Origin: Cellulosimicrobium cellulans
GTDB taxonomy: Bacteria > Actinomycetota > Actinomycetes > Actinomycetales > Cellulomonadaceae
Reading direction: 5' to 3'
NCBI RefSeq assembly: GCF_024124905.1
Contig: NZ_JAMXST010000004.1
Coordinates: 651,411 to 715,410, forward strand
Length of the DNA: 64,000 nt
Positions 1 to 8,384 of the stretch are shown in pieces (position 1 is the stretch's first letter; the number at the start of each line of letters is the position of its first letter). A program made the translations under genes and the position numbers. The notes beneath the pieces are model-generated. The model saw only the letters and a list, made by a program, of their open reading frames with translations, did no database searches and was not told the DNA's origin.

Positions 1-1989
1 CGCGACGTCGTCGCCGGCGCGATGTCGCGCCGTGCGCTGCTCGGCGGGCTCGCGGTCGGTGCCGCCGCCGTCGTGCTCGGCGCGCAGACCGTCGGCGCCG
101 CGCCCGCCGCCGCCCAGGGGCTGCCCGGCCACGGTGGCGGCCACGGCGGTGGGCGCCCGCAGAAGGGGCTCGCCTTCGGCGCGATCTCGCCCCAGCCCGC
201 GGCGCGCGACGCGTTCGTCGTCCCCGAGGGCTACCGGTGGCGGCCCGTGATCCGCTGGGGCGACCCGATCCTGCGCGGCGCCCAGCCGTTCGACGTCGCT
301 CGCCAGACGCCCGAGGCCCAGGCGGGACAGTTCGGCTACAACAACGACTACCTCGACATCCTGCCGTTCGAGCGCCAGCACGCCCTCGCGGGCGCCCAGG
401 GCAAGGGCAAGGGCCCCGGCCGGGGCACGCGCGGCCTGCTCGTCGCGAACCACGAGTACACCAACCCGGCGATCATGTTCGACGCCTCGTACGACGCCCC
501 GACGCGCCGCGCCATCGAGCGCGCCGCGCACGGCATGTCCGTCGTCGAGGTGAGCCGCCGCCGCACGGGAACCCCGTGGGACTACGTCGCGGACAGCCGG
601 TACAACCGCCGCGTGCACCTGGCGACCGAGTTCCGCCTGACCGGTCCGGCGGCCGGCTCGGACCTCGTCAAGACCGTCGCGGACCCGTCGGGGACGCGCG
701 TGCTGGGCACGCTCAACAACTGCGCGGGCGGCACGACCCCGTGGGGCACCGTGCTGTCGGGCGAGGAGAACTACAACGGCTACTTCCGGACGTCGGGCAC
801 GGGCCACGACGCGCGCTACGGCCTGCGCGACGCCGCGACGGGGTACGGCTGGGAGCTCGACGACCCGCGGTTCGACGCCCGCAACCCCGGCTACGAGAAC
901 GAGCCGAACCGCTTCGGCTGGATCGTCGAGATCGACCCGTACGCGCCGGACGAGCCGCCGGTGAAGCACACCGCACTGGGCCGCTTCAAGCACGAGGGCG
1001 CCAACGTGATCCTCTCGCGCCGCGGGAACGCGGTCGCGTACATGGGCGACGACGAGCGCTTCGACTACGTCTACAAGTTCGTCTCCTCGCGCACCATGCG
1101 CCCCGGCAACAGCGACGGCGCCCGCCGCCACAACAAGACGCTGCTCACCGAGGGCTCGCTGTACGTCGCGAGGTTCCGCGGCGACTCGCCCGCGTCCGAG
1201 ATCGACGGGTCGGGCGCGGTGCCGTCCGACGGCGCGTTCGACGGCCGGGGCGAGTGGGTCCCGCTCGTCCTGGACGGGCGGAGCCAGGTCCCCGGCATGA
1301 GCCTCGAGGAGGTGCTCGTCTACACGCGCGTCGCGGCGGACCAGGTCGGGGCCACGAAGATGGACCGCCCCGAGGACGTCGAGCCCAACCCGGTCACGGG
1401 CCGCGTCTACGTCGCGTGCACCAACAACACCTCGCGCGGGCCCGCGGCGGTCGAGGCCGCGACCGAGCCGAACCCCCGCAACACCAACCGCGACGGCCAC
1501 GTCGTGGAGATCGTCGAGGACGGCGACGACGCCGCCGCCCTGACGTTCCGGTGGAACCTGCTGCTCGTCGCGGGCGACCCGGCGACGAACGCCTCGACCT
1601 ACTTCTCGGGCTACCCGAAGGAGAAGGTCTCCCCGATCTCCTGCCCGGACAACCTCGCGTTCGACGCCGAGGGCAACCTGTGGATCTCCACCGACGGGCA
1701 GCCCAGCACGATCCAGAAGTGCGACGGCCTGTTCAAGGTCACGCTCGACGGCCGCGAGCGCGGTCGCGTCGAGCAGTTCCTCTCGGTGCCGCGCGGCGCC
1801 GAGACGTGCGGGCCGCTCGTCGACTCGGCGGACCGCATGGTCTACGTGGCGGTCCAGCACCCGGGCGAGGACGGGTCGTTCGACGCGCAGGCGTCGTACT
1901 TCCCCGACTACCTGACGCCGGGCACCCCGGTCCCGACGGGCGCGTTCGCCGGCCCGCGGCCCTCCGTCGTCCAGGTGTGGCGCGACTGA
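1..1989 (+). CDS. PhoX-family alkaline phosphatase (DUF839), 5' end outside the window
   Basis: Secreted phosphatase of the PhoX/DUF839 family, which releases phosphate from organic esters using a Ca/Fe centre. The frame is open from base 1 and reads RDVVAGA before the Met at 22. PhoX proteins usually have a short N-terminal stretch before their Tat motif, so I infer the true start lies upstream. From Met22 a twin-arginine signal follows (SRRALLGG, then an Ala/Val-rich core). The family hallmark NCAGGTTPWGT is at about residues 233-243 counted from Met22, with its cysteine present, followed by a SGEEN segment. The rest is a beta-propeller-like region with EDVEPNP and CPDNLAFDAEGNLW blades. 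A strong hairpin follows the stop. Confidence 0.85.
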   Translation, partial: RDVVAGAMSRRALLGGLAVGAAAVVLGAQTVGAAPAAAQGLPGHGGGHGGGRPQKGLAFGAISPQPAARDAFVVPEGYRWRPVIRWGDPILRGAQPFDVARQTPEAQAGQFGYNNDYLDILPFERQHALAGAQGKGKGPGRGTRGLLVANHEYTNPAIMFDASYDAPTRRAIERAAHGMSVVEVSRRRTGTPWDYVADSRYNRRVHLATEFRLTGPAAGSDLVKTVADPSGTRVLGTLNNCAGGTTPWGTVLSGEENYNGYFRTSGTGHDARYGLRDAATGYGWELDDPRFDARNPGYENEPNRFGWIVEIDPYAPDEPPVKHTALGRFKHEGANVILSRRGNAVAYMGDDERFDYVYKFVSSRTMRPGNSDGARRHNKTLLTEGSLYVARFRGDSPASEIDGSGAVPSDGAFDGRGEWVPLVLDGRSQVPGMSLEEVLVYTRVAADQVGATKMDRPEDVEPNPVTGRVYVACTNNTSRGPAAVEAATEPNPRNTNRDGHVVEIVEDGDDAAALTFRWNLLLVAGDPATNASTYFSGYPKEKVSPISCPDNLAFDAEGNLWISTDGQPSTIQKCDGLFKVTLDGRERGRVEQFLSVPRGAETCGPLVDSADRMVYVAVQHPGEDGSFDAQASYFPDYLTPGTPVPTGAFAGPRPSVVQVWRD

Positions 1990-2006
1990 CGCGCCTCCCG
2001 CACGGC

Positions 2007-2043
2007 CGAGGGGTCCGGCGTCGCGACGGCGCCGGACCCCTCG
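2007..2043. terminator. Intrinsic terminator hairpin between convergent genes
   Basis: A perfect 14-bp stem (arm CGAGGGGTCCGGCG) with a 9-nt loop lies 18 nt after the PhoX-family stop. There is no U-tract, as is usual in high-GC actinobacteria. It can serve the convergent phosphotransferase gene as well. Confidence 0.8.
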
Positions 2044-2085
2044 TCGTCCGCCGCACCTCCGGGAGACCCGTCCCGTCCGGGAGCC

Positions 2086-3132
2086 TCAGAGGCCCAGGTG
2101 CTCCAGCCACGCGAGGGCGGCGACGCCCTGGGCGCGCTGGAACGCGCGCAGGCGGGGGATCGTCGGGACGGCGGGCTTGCGCGCGGAGTGCAGGAAGTAC
2201 CCGGCGATCCCGGCGACGACCGACCGCAGGTCGGCGGGGTGCACGTCGCCCCCGAGGGGGTGCGCCGCGAAGGTCGACGCCGCCCACGCGCCGCCGCGCG
2301 CGCGGCGCGCCGGGTCGGCACTCACCGTGACCGGTTCGCAGACGTCCACCACGCCCTGCATCACGACGCTCGGCAGGAACATCGCGAGGTCGAGCCACGC
2401 CGCGCCGCGCGACGCGTGCGGCCAGTCGACGACGTAGACCTTCTCCGGCGTGAGGAGGACGTTGTCGGCGCGCAGGTCGCCGTGCACGAACGACTCGCCC
2501 TCGCACGCCACGAGCGCCCCGCGCTCGGCCTCCGCGAGCGCGTCGAGGTGCGAGGCCGCCCACGGCGCGACGGCGGCCAGTCGCGGGTCGGGGTCGTCGC
2601 GCAGCGCACGCCACCCGGTCGCCATGTCGGCGAAGTCGGGCCCGGTCGGCGGCAGCCGCATCGCGCGGGCCCCCGGGACCGACGCGAGGCGGACGAGGGT
2701 GGCCAGGACCCGGTCGAGCTCGTCGGGGTCCCAGGGCGTGGCGGGCACGTGCCCGTCGACGACGGCGAACGCCAGCGCGATCCAGTCGCCGTCACCGTGG
2801 CCCCACGCGAAGCGCGGGGCGGGGACCTCGCGCGGCAGCCGCGTCGCGACCTTCGCCTCGGCGCGGTGGAGGTTGGCCGCCACGGGCTCGTCCGCGGTCC
2901 GCGCCGCCTTGACGAAGAGGCGGGAGCCGTCGTCGAACGTGAGGACGGACGCGAGCCCGGGGCTGAACCCGGCCGAGACGGAGCGCTCCTGCACGACCCG
3001 GCCGCCGGCGACCGCCTCGAGCTCGTCGCGCAGCGAGAGCGGCAGGTCTCTCCAGAGCAGGCGGCCACCGCCCGAGGCGACCGGGACGTCTCCGGCGGCC
3101 TCGACGGCGGGCGGTGCGGCGTCGTCGGGCAT
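2086..3132 (-). CDS. Aminoglycoside phosphotransferase (APH)-fold kinase
   Basis: Protein-kinase-like phosphotransferase of 348 residues. The catalytic loop HGDLRADN is at about residues 217-224 and the metal-binding segment VVDWPHAS about 15 residues later, as in the APH/choline kinase family. FVKA near residue 73 supplies the ATP-binding lysine. The substrate cannot be told from sequence: the family includes aminoglycoside, choline, fructosamine and thiamine kinases, and nothing here points to a resistance cassette. It stands alone, convergent with the PhoX gene and divergent from the cysteine desulfurase. An ATG is visible at the chosen start. Confidence 0.75.
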   Translation of the reverse strand: MPDDAAPPAVEAAGDVPVASGGGRLLWRDLPLSLRDELEAVAGGRVVQERSVSAGFSPGLASVLTFDDGSRLFVKAARTADEPVAANLHRAEAKVATRLPREVPAPRFAWGHGDGDWIALAFAVVDGHVPATPWDPDELDRVLATLVRLASVPGARAMRLPPTGPDFADMATGWRALRDDPDPRLAAVAPWAASHLDALAEAERGALVACEGESFVHGDLRADNVLLTPEKVYVVDWPHASRGAAWLDLAMFLPSVVMQGVVDVCEPVTVSADPARRARGGAWAASTFAAHPLGGDVHPADLRSVVAGIAGYFLHSARKPAVPTIPRLRAFQRAQGVAALAWLEHLGL

Positions 3133-3338
3133 CGAGATGCCACTTCCCCTGTCGGTGGCTGGACGGTCTCGTCGTCGGCGCGCTCCCGTCCCGCGGCGAC
3201 GTGTGGCGCGCGACGGCGGTCCTGCGACCGGGACGAGCGCCCGGCGACGGCCGGGCGCAGACCTCTGACAACCTAGCGCTTCTCGCCGCGATGTCCAGCG
3301 CCGCTCACTCCTCGGACCGGACGCGCCCGGGTGCTCCG

Positions 3339-3358
3339 TAGACTGGGTGATCGTGACC
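3339..3358 (+). promoter_or_regulatory. -10 element suggesting a leaderless cysteine desulfurase transcript
   Basis: TAGACT at 3339-3344 resembles a sigma-70 -10 box. Transcription would start about 7 nt downstream, at or next to the GTG at 3353. No Shine-Dalgarno sequence precedes either possible GTG start and no good -35 box is visible, so this is a tentative call. Confidence 0.35.
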
Positions 3359-4636
3359 CACCCTTCCGGCCCCGTCCCCGCGCCGGCGGCCTACCTCGAC
3401 CACGCCGCCACGACGCCGCTGTCCGTGGCGGCGCGCGAGGCCCTCGTCGACGAGCTGTCGCGCACCGGCAACCCGTCGTCGCTGCACGCCGCGGGGCGCG
3501 CCGCCCGCCGCACGGTCGAGGAGGCGCGCGAGTCGATCGCCGCGGCGCTCGGCGCGCGCCCGAGCGAGGTCGTGTTCACCGCGGGGGGCACCGAGGCGGA
3601 CAACCTCGCGATCAAGGGCCTGTTCTGGGGCCGCCGCACGACCGACCCGCGCCGTCGGCGGATCGTCGTCTCGGCGGTCGAGCACCACGCGGTGCTCGAC
3701 CCCGCGTTCTGGATGGCCGAGCACGCGGGCGCCGAGATCGTCCTGCTGCCCGTCGACGGCGAGGGCCGCGTGGACCTCGCCGCGCTGCGTGCCGAGGTCG
3801 CCGAGCACGCCGAGGAGATCGCGCTGATCTCCGTCATGTGGGCCAACAACGAGGTCGGGACGCTGCAGCCCGTCCAGGAGGTCGTCCAGCTCGCGCGTCC
3901 GCACGGCATCCCGGTGCACTCCGACGCGGTCCAGGCAGTCGGTCAGGTCCCGGTCGACTTCGCGGCGAGCGGTCTGGACGCGATGACCGTGTCCGGCCAC
4001 AAGCTCGGCGGGCCCGTCGGCGTCGGCGCGCTCGTCGCGCGGCGCGACGCGCCCCTCACCCCGGTCCTGCACGGCGGAGGCCAGGAGCGCGGCGTGCGCT
4101 CCGGCACGCTCGACGCGCCCGCGATCCGCGCGTTCGGCGTCGCCGTCGCCGAGGCCGTCGCGCACCGCGACGAGCGCGCGGCGCACCTCGCGGCGCTGCG
4201 CGACGCGCTCGTGGCGGGGGTCCGCGGGCGGGTCCCGGACGCCGTCCTCAGCGGCCCCGAGCCGGGGGCCGGCGGACGCGACGCCGCCCGCCTGCCGGGC
4301 AACGCGCACTTCACGTTCCCCGGGGCCGAGGGCGACTCGCTCCTCTACCTGCTCGACTCCGCGGGCGTGCAGGCGTCGACCGGCTCGGCCTGCCAGGCCG
4401 GCGTGCCGCAGCCGTCGCACGTGCTCCTCGCGATGGGCGTGCCGGAGCAGGACGCGCGCGGCGCGCTGCGGTTCTCGCTCGGCGTCACGTCCACGCCCGA
4501 CGACGTCGCGCGCCTCCTCGACGCGCTGCCCCCCGCCGTCGAGCGAGCGCGGGCGGCGGGTCTCGCGTCCGGCCCGACGCGTGCCGCTGCTCCGACCCGC
4601 ACCGCGGTCCCGACCCGCGCGGGCGGTGCCGCGTGA
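3353..4636 (+). CDS. Cysteine desulfurase (NifS/IscS type)
   Basis: PLP enzyme that moves sulfur from cysteine to an enzyme persulfide for Fe-S clusters and tRNA thiolation. [12 protein letters not shown] opens the fold. The PLP lysine is in [10 protein letters not shown] at about residue 216, and the persulfide cysteine is in STGSACQAG at about residue 346. Length, about 427 residues, is normal for the family, with a slightly long Ala/Thr/Arg-rich tail. GTG codons at 3347 and 3353 are both possible starts; I prefer 3353 because of the -10 box spacing. The stop overlaps the MnmA start by 4 bp (GTGA), so the two are translationally coupled and this enzyme most likely feeds sulfur to MnmA. Confidence 0.9.
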   Translation: MTHPSGPVPAPAAYLDHAATTPLSVAAREALVDELSRTGNPSSLHAAGRAARRTVEEARESIAAALGARPSEVVFTAGGTEADNLAIKGLFWGRRTTDPRRRRIVVSAVEHHAVLDPAFWMAEHAGAEIVLLPVDGEGRVDLAALRAEVAEHAEEIALISVMWANNEVGTLQPVQEVVQLARPHGIPVHSDAVQAVGQVPVDFAASGLDAMTVSGHKLGGPVGVGALVARRDAPLTPVLHGGGQERGVRSGTLDAPAIRAFGVAVAEAVAHRDERAAHLAALRDALVAGVRGRVPDAVLSGPEPGAGGRDAARLPGNAHFTFPGAEGDSLLYLLDSAGVQASTGSACQAGVPQPSHVLLAMGVPEQDARGALRFSLGVTSTPDDVARLLDALPPAVERARAAGLASGPTRAAAPTRTAVPTRAGGAA

Positions 4637-5811
4637 GGGTCCTCGCCGCCATGTCGGGCGGCGTCGACTCGGCCGTCGCCGCGGCGCTCGCGGTCGAGGC
4701 GGGGCACGAGGTCGTGGGCGTCCACATGGCGCTGTCGCGCAACCGCGACCAGTTCCGCACCGGATCGCGCGGGTGCTGCTCGATCGAGGACGCGGGGGAC
4801 GCGCGGCGCGCAGCCGACGTGCTCGGCATCCCGTACTACGTGTGGGACCTCTCGGAGCGGTTCGAGGACACGGTCGTCGCCGACTTCCTCGCCGAGTACG
4901 AGGCCGGGCGCACGCCCAACCCGTGCGTGCGGTGCAACGAGCACATCAAGTTCGAGGCGCTGCTCGACAAGGCGACGGCGCTCGGCTTCGACGCCGTCGC
5001 GACGGGCCACTACGCGCGCGTCGTGACGCGCGACGTGCCCGACGCGTCCGCCTCGGGCGGGGTGCGCAGCGTGCGGGAGCTGCACCGCTCCCCGAACGAG
5101 GCGAAGGACCAGTCCTACGTGCTCGCCGTCATGGGGCCGGAGCGCCTCGCGCGCGCGATGTTCCCGCTCGGGGACTTCGCGTCGAAGGACGAGGTGCGCG
5201 CCGAGGCGGCGCGGCGCGGGCTGTCGGTGTCCGCGAAGCCCGACTCGTACGACATCTGCTTCGTCGCCGACGGCGACACGCAGGGCTTCCTCCGCGACCG
5301 CCTGGGCGCGCGCCCGGGCGAGATCGTCGACGCGGAGGGGACGGTGCTCGGCGAGCACGACGGCGCCTACGCGTACACCGTCGGCCAGCGCAAGGGCCTC
5401 GGCATCGACCGCCCCGCGCCGGACGGTCGCCCGCGGTACGTGCTCGACGTGCAGCCCGCGAGCAACCGTGTGGTCGTCGGCCCGGCCGAGCTGCTGAGCG
5501 TCGACCGCATCGAGGCCGGCGCGGCGGTCTGGTTCGACGGCGCGCGCCCGGCGCCGGGGGAGCGCGCCGACGTCGAGGTGCAGGTCCGCGCGCACGGTGC
5601 GCCGGTCGCGGCCCGGGTCCGGGCCGCCGGCGACGCGATGGAGGTCGAGCTCACGGGCACGACGCTCCGCGGGGTCGCGGCCGGGCAGTCGCTCGTCGTC
5701 TACGACGGGCCGCGCGTGCTCGGCCAGGCCACGGTGGACCGTGCCTACCGCGCGGCGGCACGGTCGGCAGACCGGTCGGCCGGTCAGCCGACGCCGACGG
5801 GCGCGGGGTGA
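4633..5811 (+). CDS. mnmA: tRNA-specific 2-thiouridylase MnmA
   Basis: ATP-dependent enzyme that thiolates uridine 34 of Lys, Glu and Gln tRNAs. The PP-loop [10 protein letters not shown] begins at residue 8. The two catalytic cysteines are visible: NPCVRCN (Cys98) and [11 protein letters not shown] (Cys209). The ATGHYAR, SKPDSYD and TVGQRKGLG segments are all family signatures. It is 392 residues, a usual length. The GTG start at 4633 overlaps the cysteine desulfurase stop; the open frame extends upstream, but that part is only the +1 shadow of the desulfurase. The last 28 bp overlap the 3' end of the convergent SnoaL-like gene. Confidence 0.95.
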   Translation: MRVLAAMSGGVDSAVAAALAVEAGHEVVGVHMALSRNRDQFRTGSRGCCSIEDAGDARRAADVLGIPYYVWDLSERFEDTVVADFLAEYEAGRTPNPCVRCNEHIKFEALLDKATALGFDAVATGHYARVVTRDVPDASASGGVRSVRELHRSPNEAKDQSYVLAVMGPERLARAMFPLGDFASKDEVRAEAARRGLSVSAKPDSYDICFVADGDTQGFLRDRLGARPGEIVDAEGTVLGEHDGAYAYTVGQRKGLGIDRPAPDGRPRYVLDVQPASNRVVVGPAELLSVDRIEAGAAVWFDGARPAPGERADVEVQVRAHGAPVAARVRAAGDAMEVELTGTTLRGVAAGQSLVVYDGPRVLGQATVDRAYRAAARSADRSAGQPTPTGAG

Positions 5812-6212
5812 GCGAGCGCGCGCACGAGAGCCGACTCGTCGCGCACGCACCAGTGCTCGACCTCCTGGCCCTCGGCGAAGCGCAGCACGTGCATCTCGCG
5901 CACCCGGAAGCGCCGCCCCGTCGGCGCGACGCCGCGGAAGAACCCGGTGTGACGCGCGCTGAGCTCGACGTGCAGCGCGACGAGGTCGCCCTCCGCGACG
6001 GCGTGCAGGACCTCGACGCGCTGGTCCTCGAACGCCTCGTCGTACCAGTGCATCATCGCGAGGAGGGCGTCGACGCCGCCCTCGCAGCCCGGCGAGGTGT
6101 CGTGGTTGCGGAACCCGGGCCCGAGCAGCGTCGCGAGCGCGTCGCCGTGGTTGCCGGGGATCGCCCGCGTGTGCACGGCGACCGCCGTGGCCTTGTTCTC
6201 GTGCGTGCCCAT
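5784..6212 (-). CDS. SnoaL-like / NTF2-fold protein (ester cyclase family)
   Basis: Small alpha+beta barrel protein of 142 residues. [18 protein letters not shown], the acidic-aromatic [11 protein letters not shown] segment and [16 protein letters not shown] follow the SnoaL-like polyketide cyclase/ester cyclase pattern. Many members have no known substrate, and no biosynthetic cluster is nearby, so function is open. I start it at the ATG at 6212, preceded by a GAAGG sequence; the frame stays open to 6374, but the extra 54 residues have unbiased, low-complexity content. Its last 28 bp lie inside the 3' end of mnmA on the other strand, an uncommon tail-to-tail overlap. Confidence 0.7.
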   Translation of the reverse strand: MGTHENKATAVAVHTRAIPGNHGDALATLLGPGFRNHDTSPGCEGGVDALLAMMHWYDEAFEDQRVEVLHAVAEGDLVALHVELSARHTGFFRGVAPTGRRFRVREMHVLRFAEGQEVEHWCVRDESALVRALAHPAPVGVG

Positions 6213-6385
6213 GTCGGAGCCCTTCCGCACACCCTCGTGCTCGGTGGCCGCGCGGCCCCCGGACCCCGGCGGGGTCGCGGCACGGCTCGGTTTCCCAGTG
6301 TGCTCCTGGAGAGAGGTGGACGGCACGTGGTTCGTGACGAGAGGCCGGGCGACGCCCGGGGCGAGCGCTCGCACGGGGGTGCGGC

Positions 6386-7435
6386 ATGACCGCGGTGAGC
6401 GGGCTCGGCCCGTGGCCCGGCGGCGAGGGAGCGGACGTGCTGGAGGCGCAGCTCACGGTGCTCGGCGACCTCGCCGAGGTCCCGACGGGCGTGCGCGGGG
6501 TGCCGTTCCTCGTCCAGCTCCCGGGGCGCGGACCCGGCGCGGACGCGACCGGGCGCACCGCCGCGCTGCTGCCGGAGCTGCCCGTCGAGCTGGGTCCGCA
6601 CGGCTGGAAGCTCGCCGACCACGGCGGCGCGGACCGGCGGCGGGCCGAGGCGTTCCTGCGCGAGGACCTGGAGGCGCTCGCCATCGCGGGGGCGGGGTAC
6701 TCGGGCAGGCTCGCCGTGACCGTCACCGGGCCGTGGACGCTCGCCGCGGACGTCTACCTCGCCCGGGGCGACCGCGTGCTGTCCGACCGGGGCGCCGTGC
6801 GCGAGGTCGTCGAGGCGCTCGCGGTGGCCGTGGGCGACCACGTCGCGCAGGTGCGCCGGCAGGTCCCCGGGGCGGACGTCGTCGTGCAGGTCGACGAGCC
6901 GCTGCTCGCCCAGGTCGGGGCGGGCGTGCTCCCGTCGTTCTCGGGCTACTCGCGCCTGCGCGCGGTGCCCGGCCCGGACATCGTGGACGGGCTGCGGCCC
7001 GTGCTCGACGCCGCACGCGCCGCGTCGGCGTCGACGGTCGTCCACGTGGGAGGCGCCTGGGTGGGCGTGGCGCCCGTCGTGCTCGCAGGCGCCGACGCCG
7101 TCGGTCTCGCGCTCGGGCCGTGGGACGAGAAGACGTGGGAGACCGTCGCGCGCGCGGTCGAGCGGGGCGTCGGCCTGTGGGCCGCGCTCCCGCCCGCACA
7201 GGTGTCGCAGTGCGCCGGCCCCGCGCTGGGCGAGCTCGCCGACCTGGTGAGCGTGCCGTGGCGCCGGATCGGGCTCCCGCTGCCCGCGCTCGACGACGTC
7301 ACGCTCCTGGGCGCCCCCCGGGGTGCCGGGGGAGGGCCCGGTCGCGGCGTCGCGGGCACCCCCGACGAGCACCGCGCCCTCCTCGCGAACCTGGGCCGCG
7401 TCGCCGACGTGCTGGCGGAGCGCGCCCACGCCTGA
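6386..7435 (+). CDS. MetE-like (cobalamin-independent methionine synthase) domain protein, zinc site apparently lost
   Basis: 349-residue protein resembling the actinobacterial single-domain homologues of the MetE catalytic barrel. VTVTGPWTLAADVYLARGD near residue 112 and VVVQVDEPLLAQVGAG near residue 168 are typical. MetE needs a His-x-Cys pair and a late Cys to bind zinc; here the first segment reads VVHVGGAWVGV and the usual late Cys-Gly motif is replaced by LPLPALDDVTLLG. Zinc-dependent methyl transfer therefore looks unlikely, and it may be a paralogue with another role. It starts 174 nt from the divergent SnoaL-like gene. Homologues often sit between mnmA and ligA, as here in broad order. 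Confidence 0.65.
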   Translation: MTAVSGLGPWPGGEGADVLEAQLTVLGDLAEVPTGVRGVPFLVQLPGRGPGADATGRTAALLPELPVELGPHGWKLADHGGADRRRAEAFLREDLEALAIAGAGYSGRLAVTVTGPWTLAADVYLARGDRVLSDRGAVREVVEALAVAVGDHVAQVRRQVPGADVVVQVDEPLLAQVGAGVLPSFSGYSRLRAVPGPDIVDGLRPVLDAARAASASTVVHVGGAWVGVAPVVLAGADAVGLALGPWDEKTWETVARAVERGVGLWAALPPAQVSQCAGPALGELADLVSVPWRRIGLPLPALDDVTLLGAPRGAGGGPGRGVAGTPDEHRALLANLGRVADVLAERAHA

Positions 7436-7604
7436 GCGCCGCCTGGGCGTCGGCTCGGCGGCTTCCCGCACACCGCCCGTCGTGCGTACGCTTGACCCCG
7501 CGCGGCGGTCACGACGGCGACGTGCGGACGGCCGTGCCCCGGCTCTCCGGACGGCACGGACGTGTCCTCCGCGCCGACCCGTCCCCCCACCGCGAAGGAC
7601 CCCC

Positions 7605-8384
7605 ATGCCCGTCCTGCGAGCCGTGCTGTTCGACCTCGACGGCGTGCTCACGCCGACCGCCGAGCTCCACATGCGCGCCTGGGAACGGCTGTTCGCGCCG
7701 TACTGCGCCGCGCACGGCCTCGCCCCGTACACCGCCGCGGACTACTTCGCGTCGATCGACGGCAAGCCCCGGTACGACGGCGTCGCGACGTTCCTCGCGT
7801 CGCGCGGCGTCGAGCTGCCGCGCGGCGAGGTCACGGACGCGCCCGGCGAGGGCACGGTGAGCGCGCTGGGCAACCGCAAGGACGAGATCGTCAACCGCAT
7901 GTTCGCGGACGAGGGCATCACGCCCTACCCGGGCTCCGTGCGCTTCCTCGACGCCGTGACCGGGGCGGGCGCCGCCGTCGCGGTCGTGTCGTCGTCGCGG
8001 AACACGCCCGCGGTCCTCGCCGCCGCGGGGCTGGCGGACCGGTTCGACGTCGTCGTCGACGGGAACGTCGCCGCGCGCGAGCACATCGCGGGCAAGCCCG
8101 CTCCGGACACCTACCTGCGCGCGGCCGAGCTGCTCGGCGTCCCGGCCGCGGAGGCGGTCGTCGTGGAGGACGCGCTCTCGGGCGTCCAGGCCGGTGCCGC
8201 CGGGGACTTCGGGCTCGTGCTCGGCGTCGACCGCGGCGTGGGCACCGACGCGCTGCGCGCGCACGGGGCCGACGTCGTCGTGAGCGACCTGGGCGAGCTG
8301 GACGCGACGGTCCTCGACCGCCCGCGCGCCGCCGTGGCCGCGCAGGCCGACGCCGCACCGGCCGGCGAGGAGGCGGGCGCGTGA
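7605..8384 (+). CDS. HAD-superfamily hydrolase, beta-phosphoglucomutase-like
   Basis: 259-residue HAD phosphatase/mutase. The nucleophile motif FDLDGVLTPTAELH (Asp10 and Asp12) opens the protein, VVSSSRNTPA is motif II, GKPAPDTYLRAAELLG carries the motif III lysine and VVEDALSGVQAG the acidic motif IV. The layout matches beta-phosphoglucomutase, which converts beta-glucose 1-phosphate to glucose 6-phosphate. The downstream GH65 phosphorylase would make that substrate, and the two genes overlap by 4 bp (GTGA), which strongly supports the mutase role. Start is the ATG at 7605 behind GAAGGA; the longer open frame upstream is not supported. Confidence 0.85.
   Translation: MPVLRAVLFDLDGVLTPTAELHMRAWERLFAPYCAAHGLAPYTAADYFASIDGKPRYDGVATFLASRGVELPRGEVTDAPGEGTVSALGNRKDEIVNRMFADEGITPYPGSVRFLDAVTGAGAAVAVVSSSRNTPAVLAAAGLADRFDVVVDGNVAAREHIAGKPAPDTYLRAAELLGVPAAEAVVVEDALSGVQAGAAGDFGLVLGVDRGVGTDALRAHGADVVVSDLGELDATVLDRPRAAVAAQADAAPAGEEAGA

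Noticed and set aside
2086..3132. Antibiotic-resistance role for the APH-like kinase
   Set aside because: Only the general kinase fold is visible and there is no mobile element or resistance context.
6213..6374. 54-residue N-terminal extension of the SnoaL-like protein
   Set aside because: No family match, and the ATG at 6212 has a suitable ribosome site.
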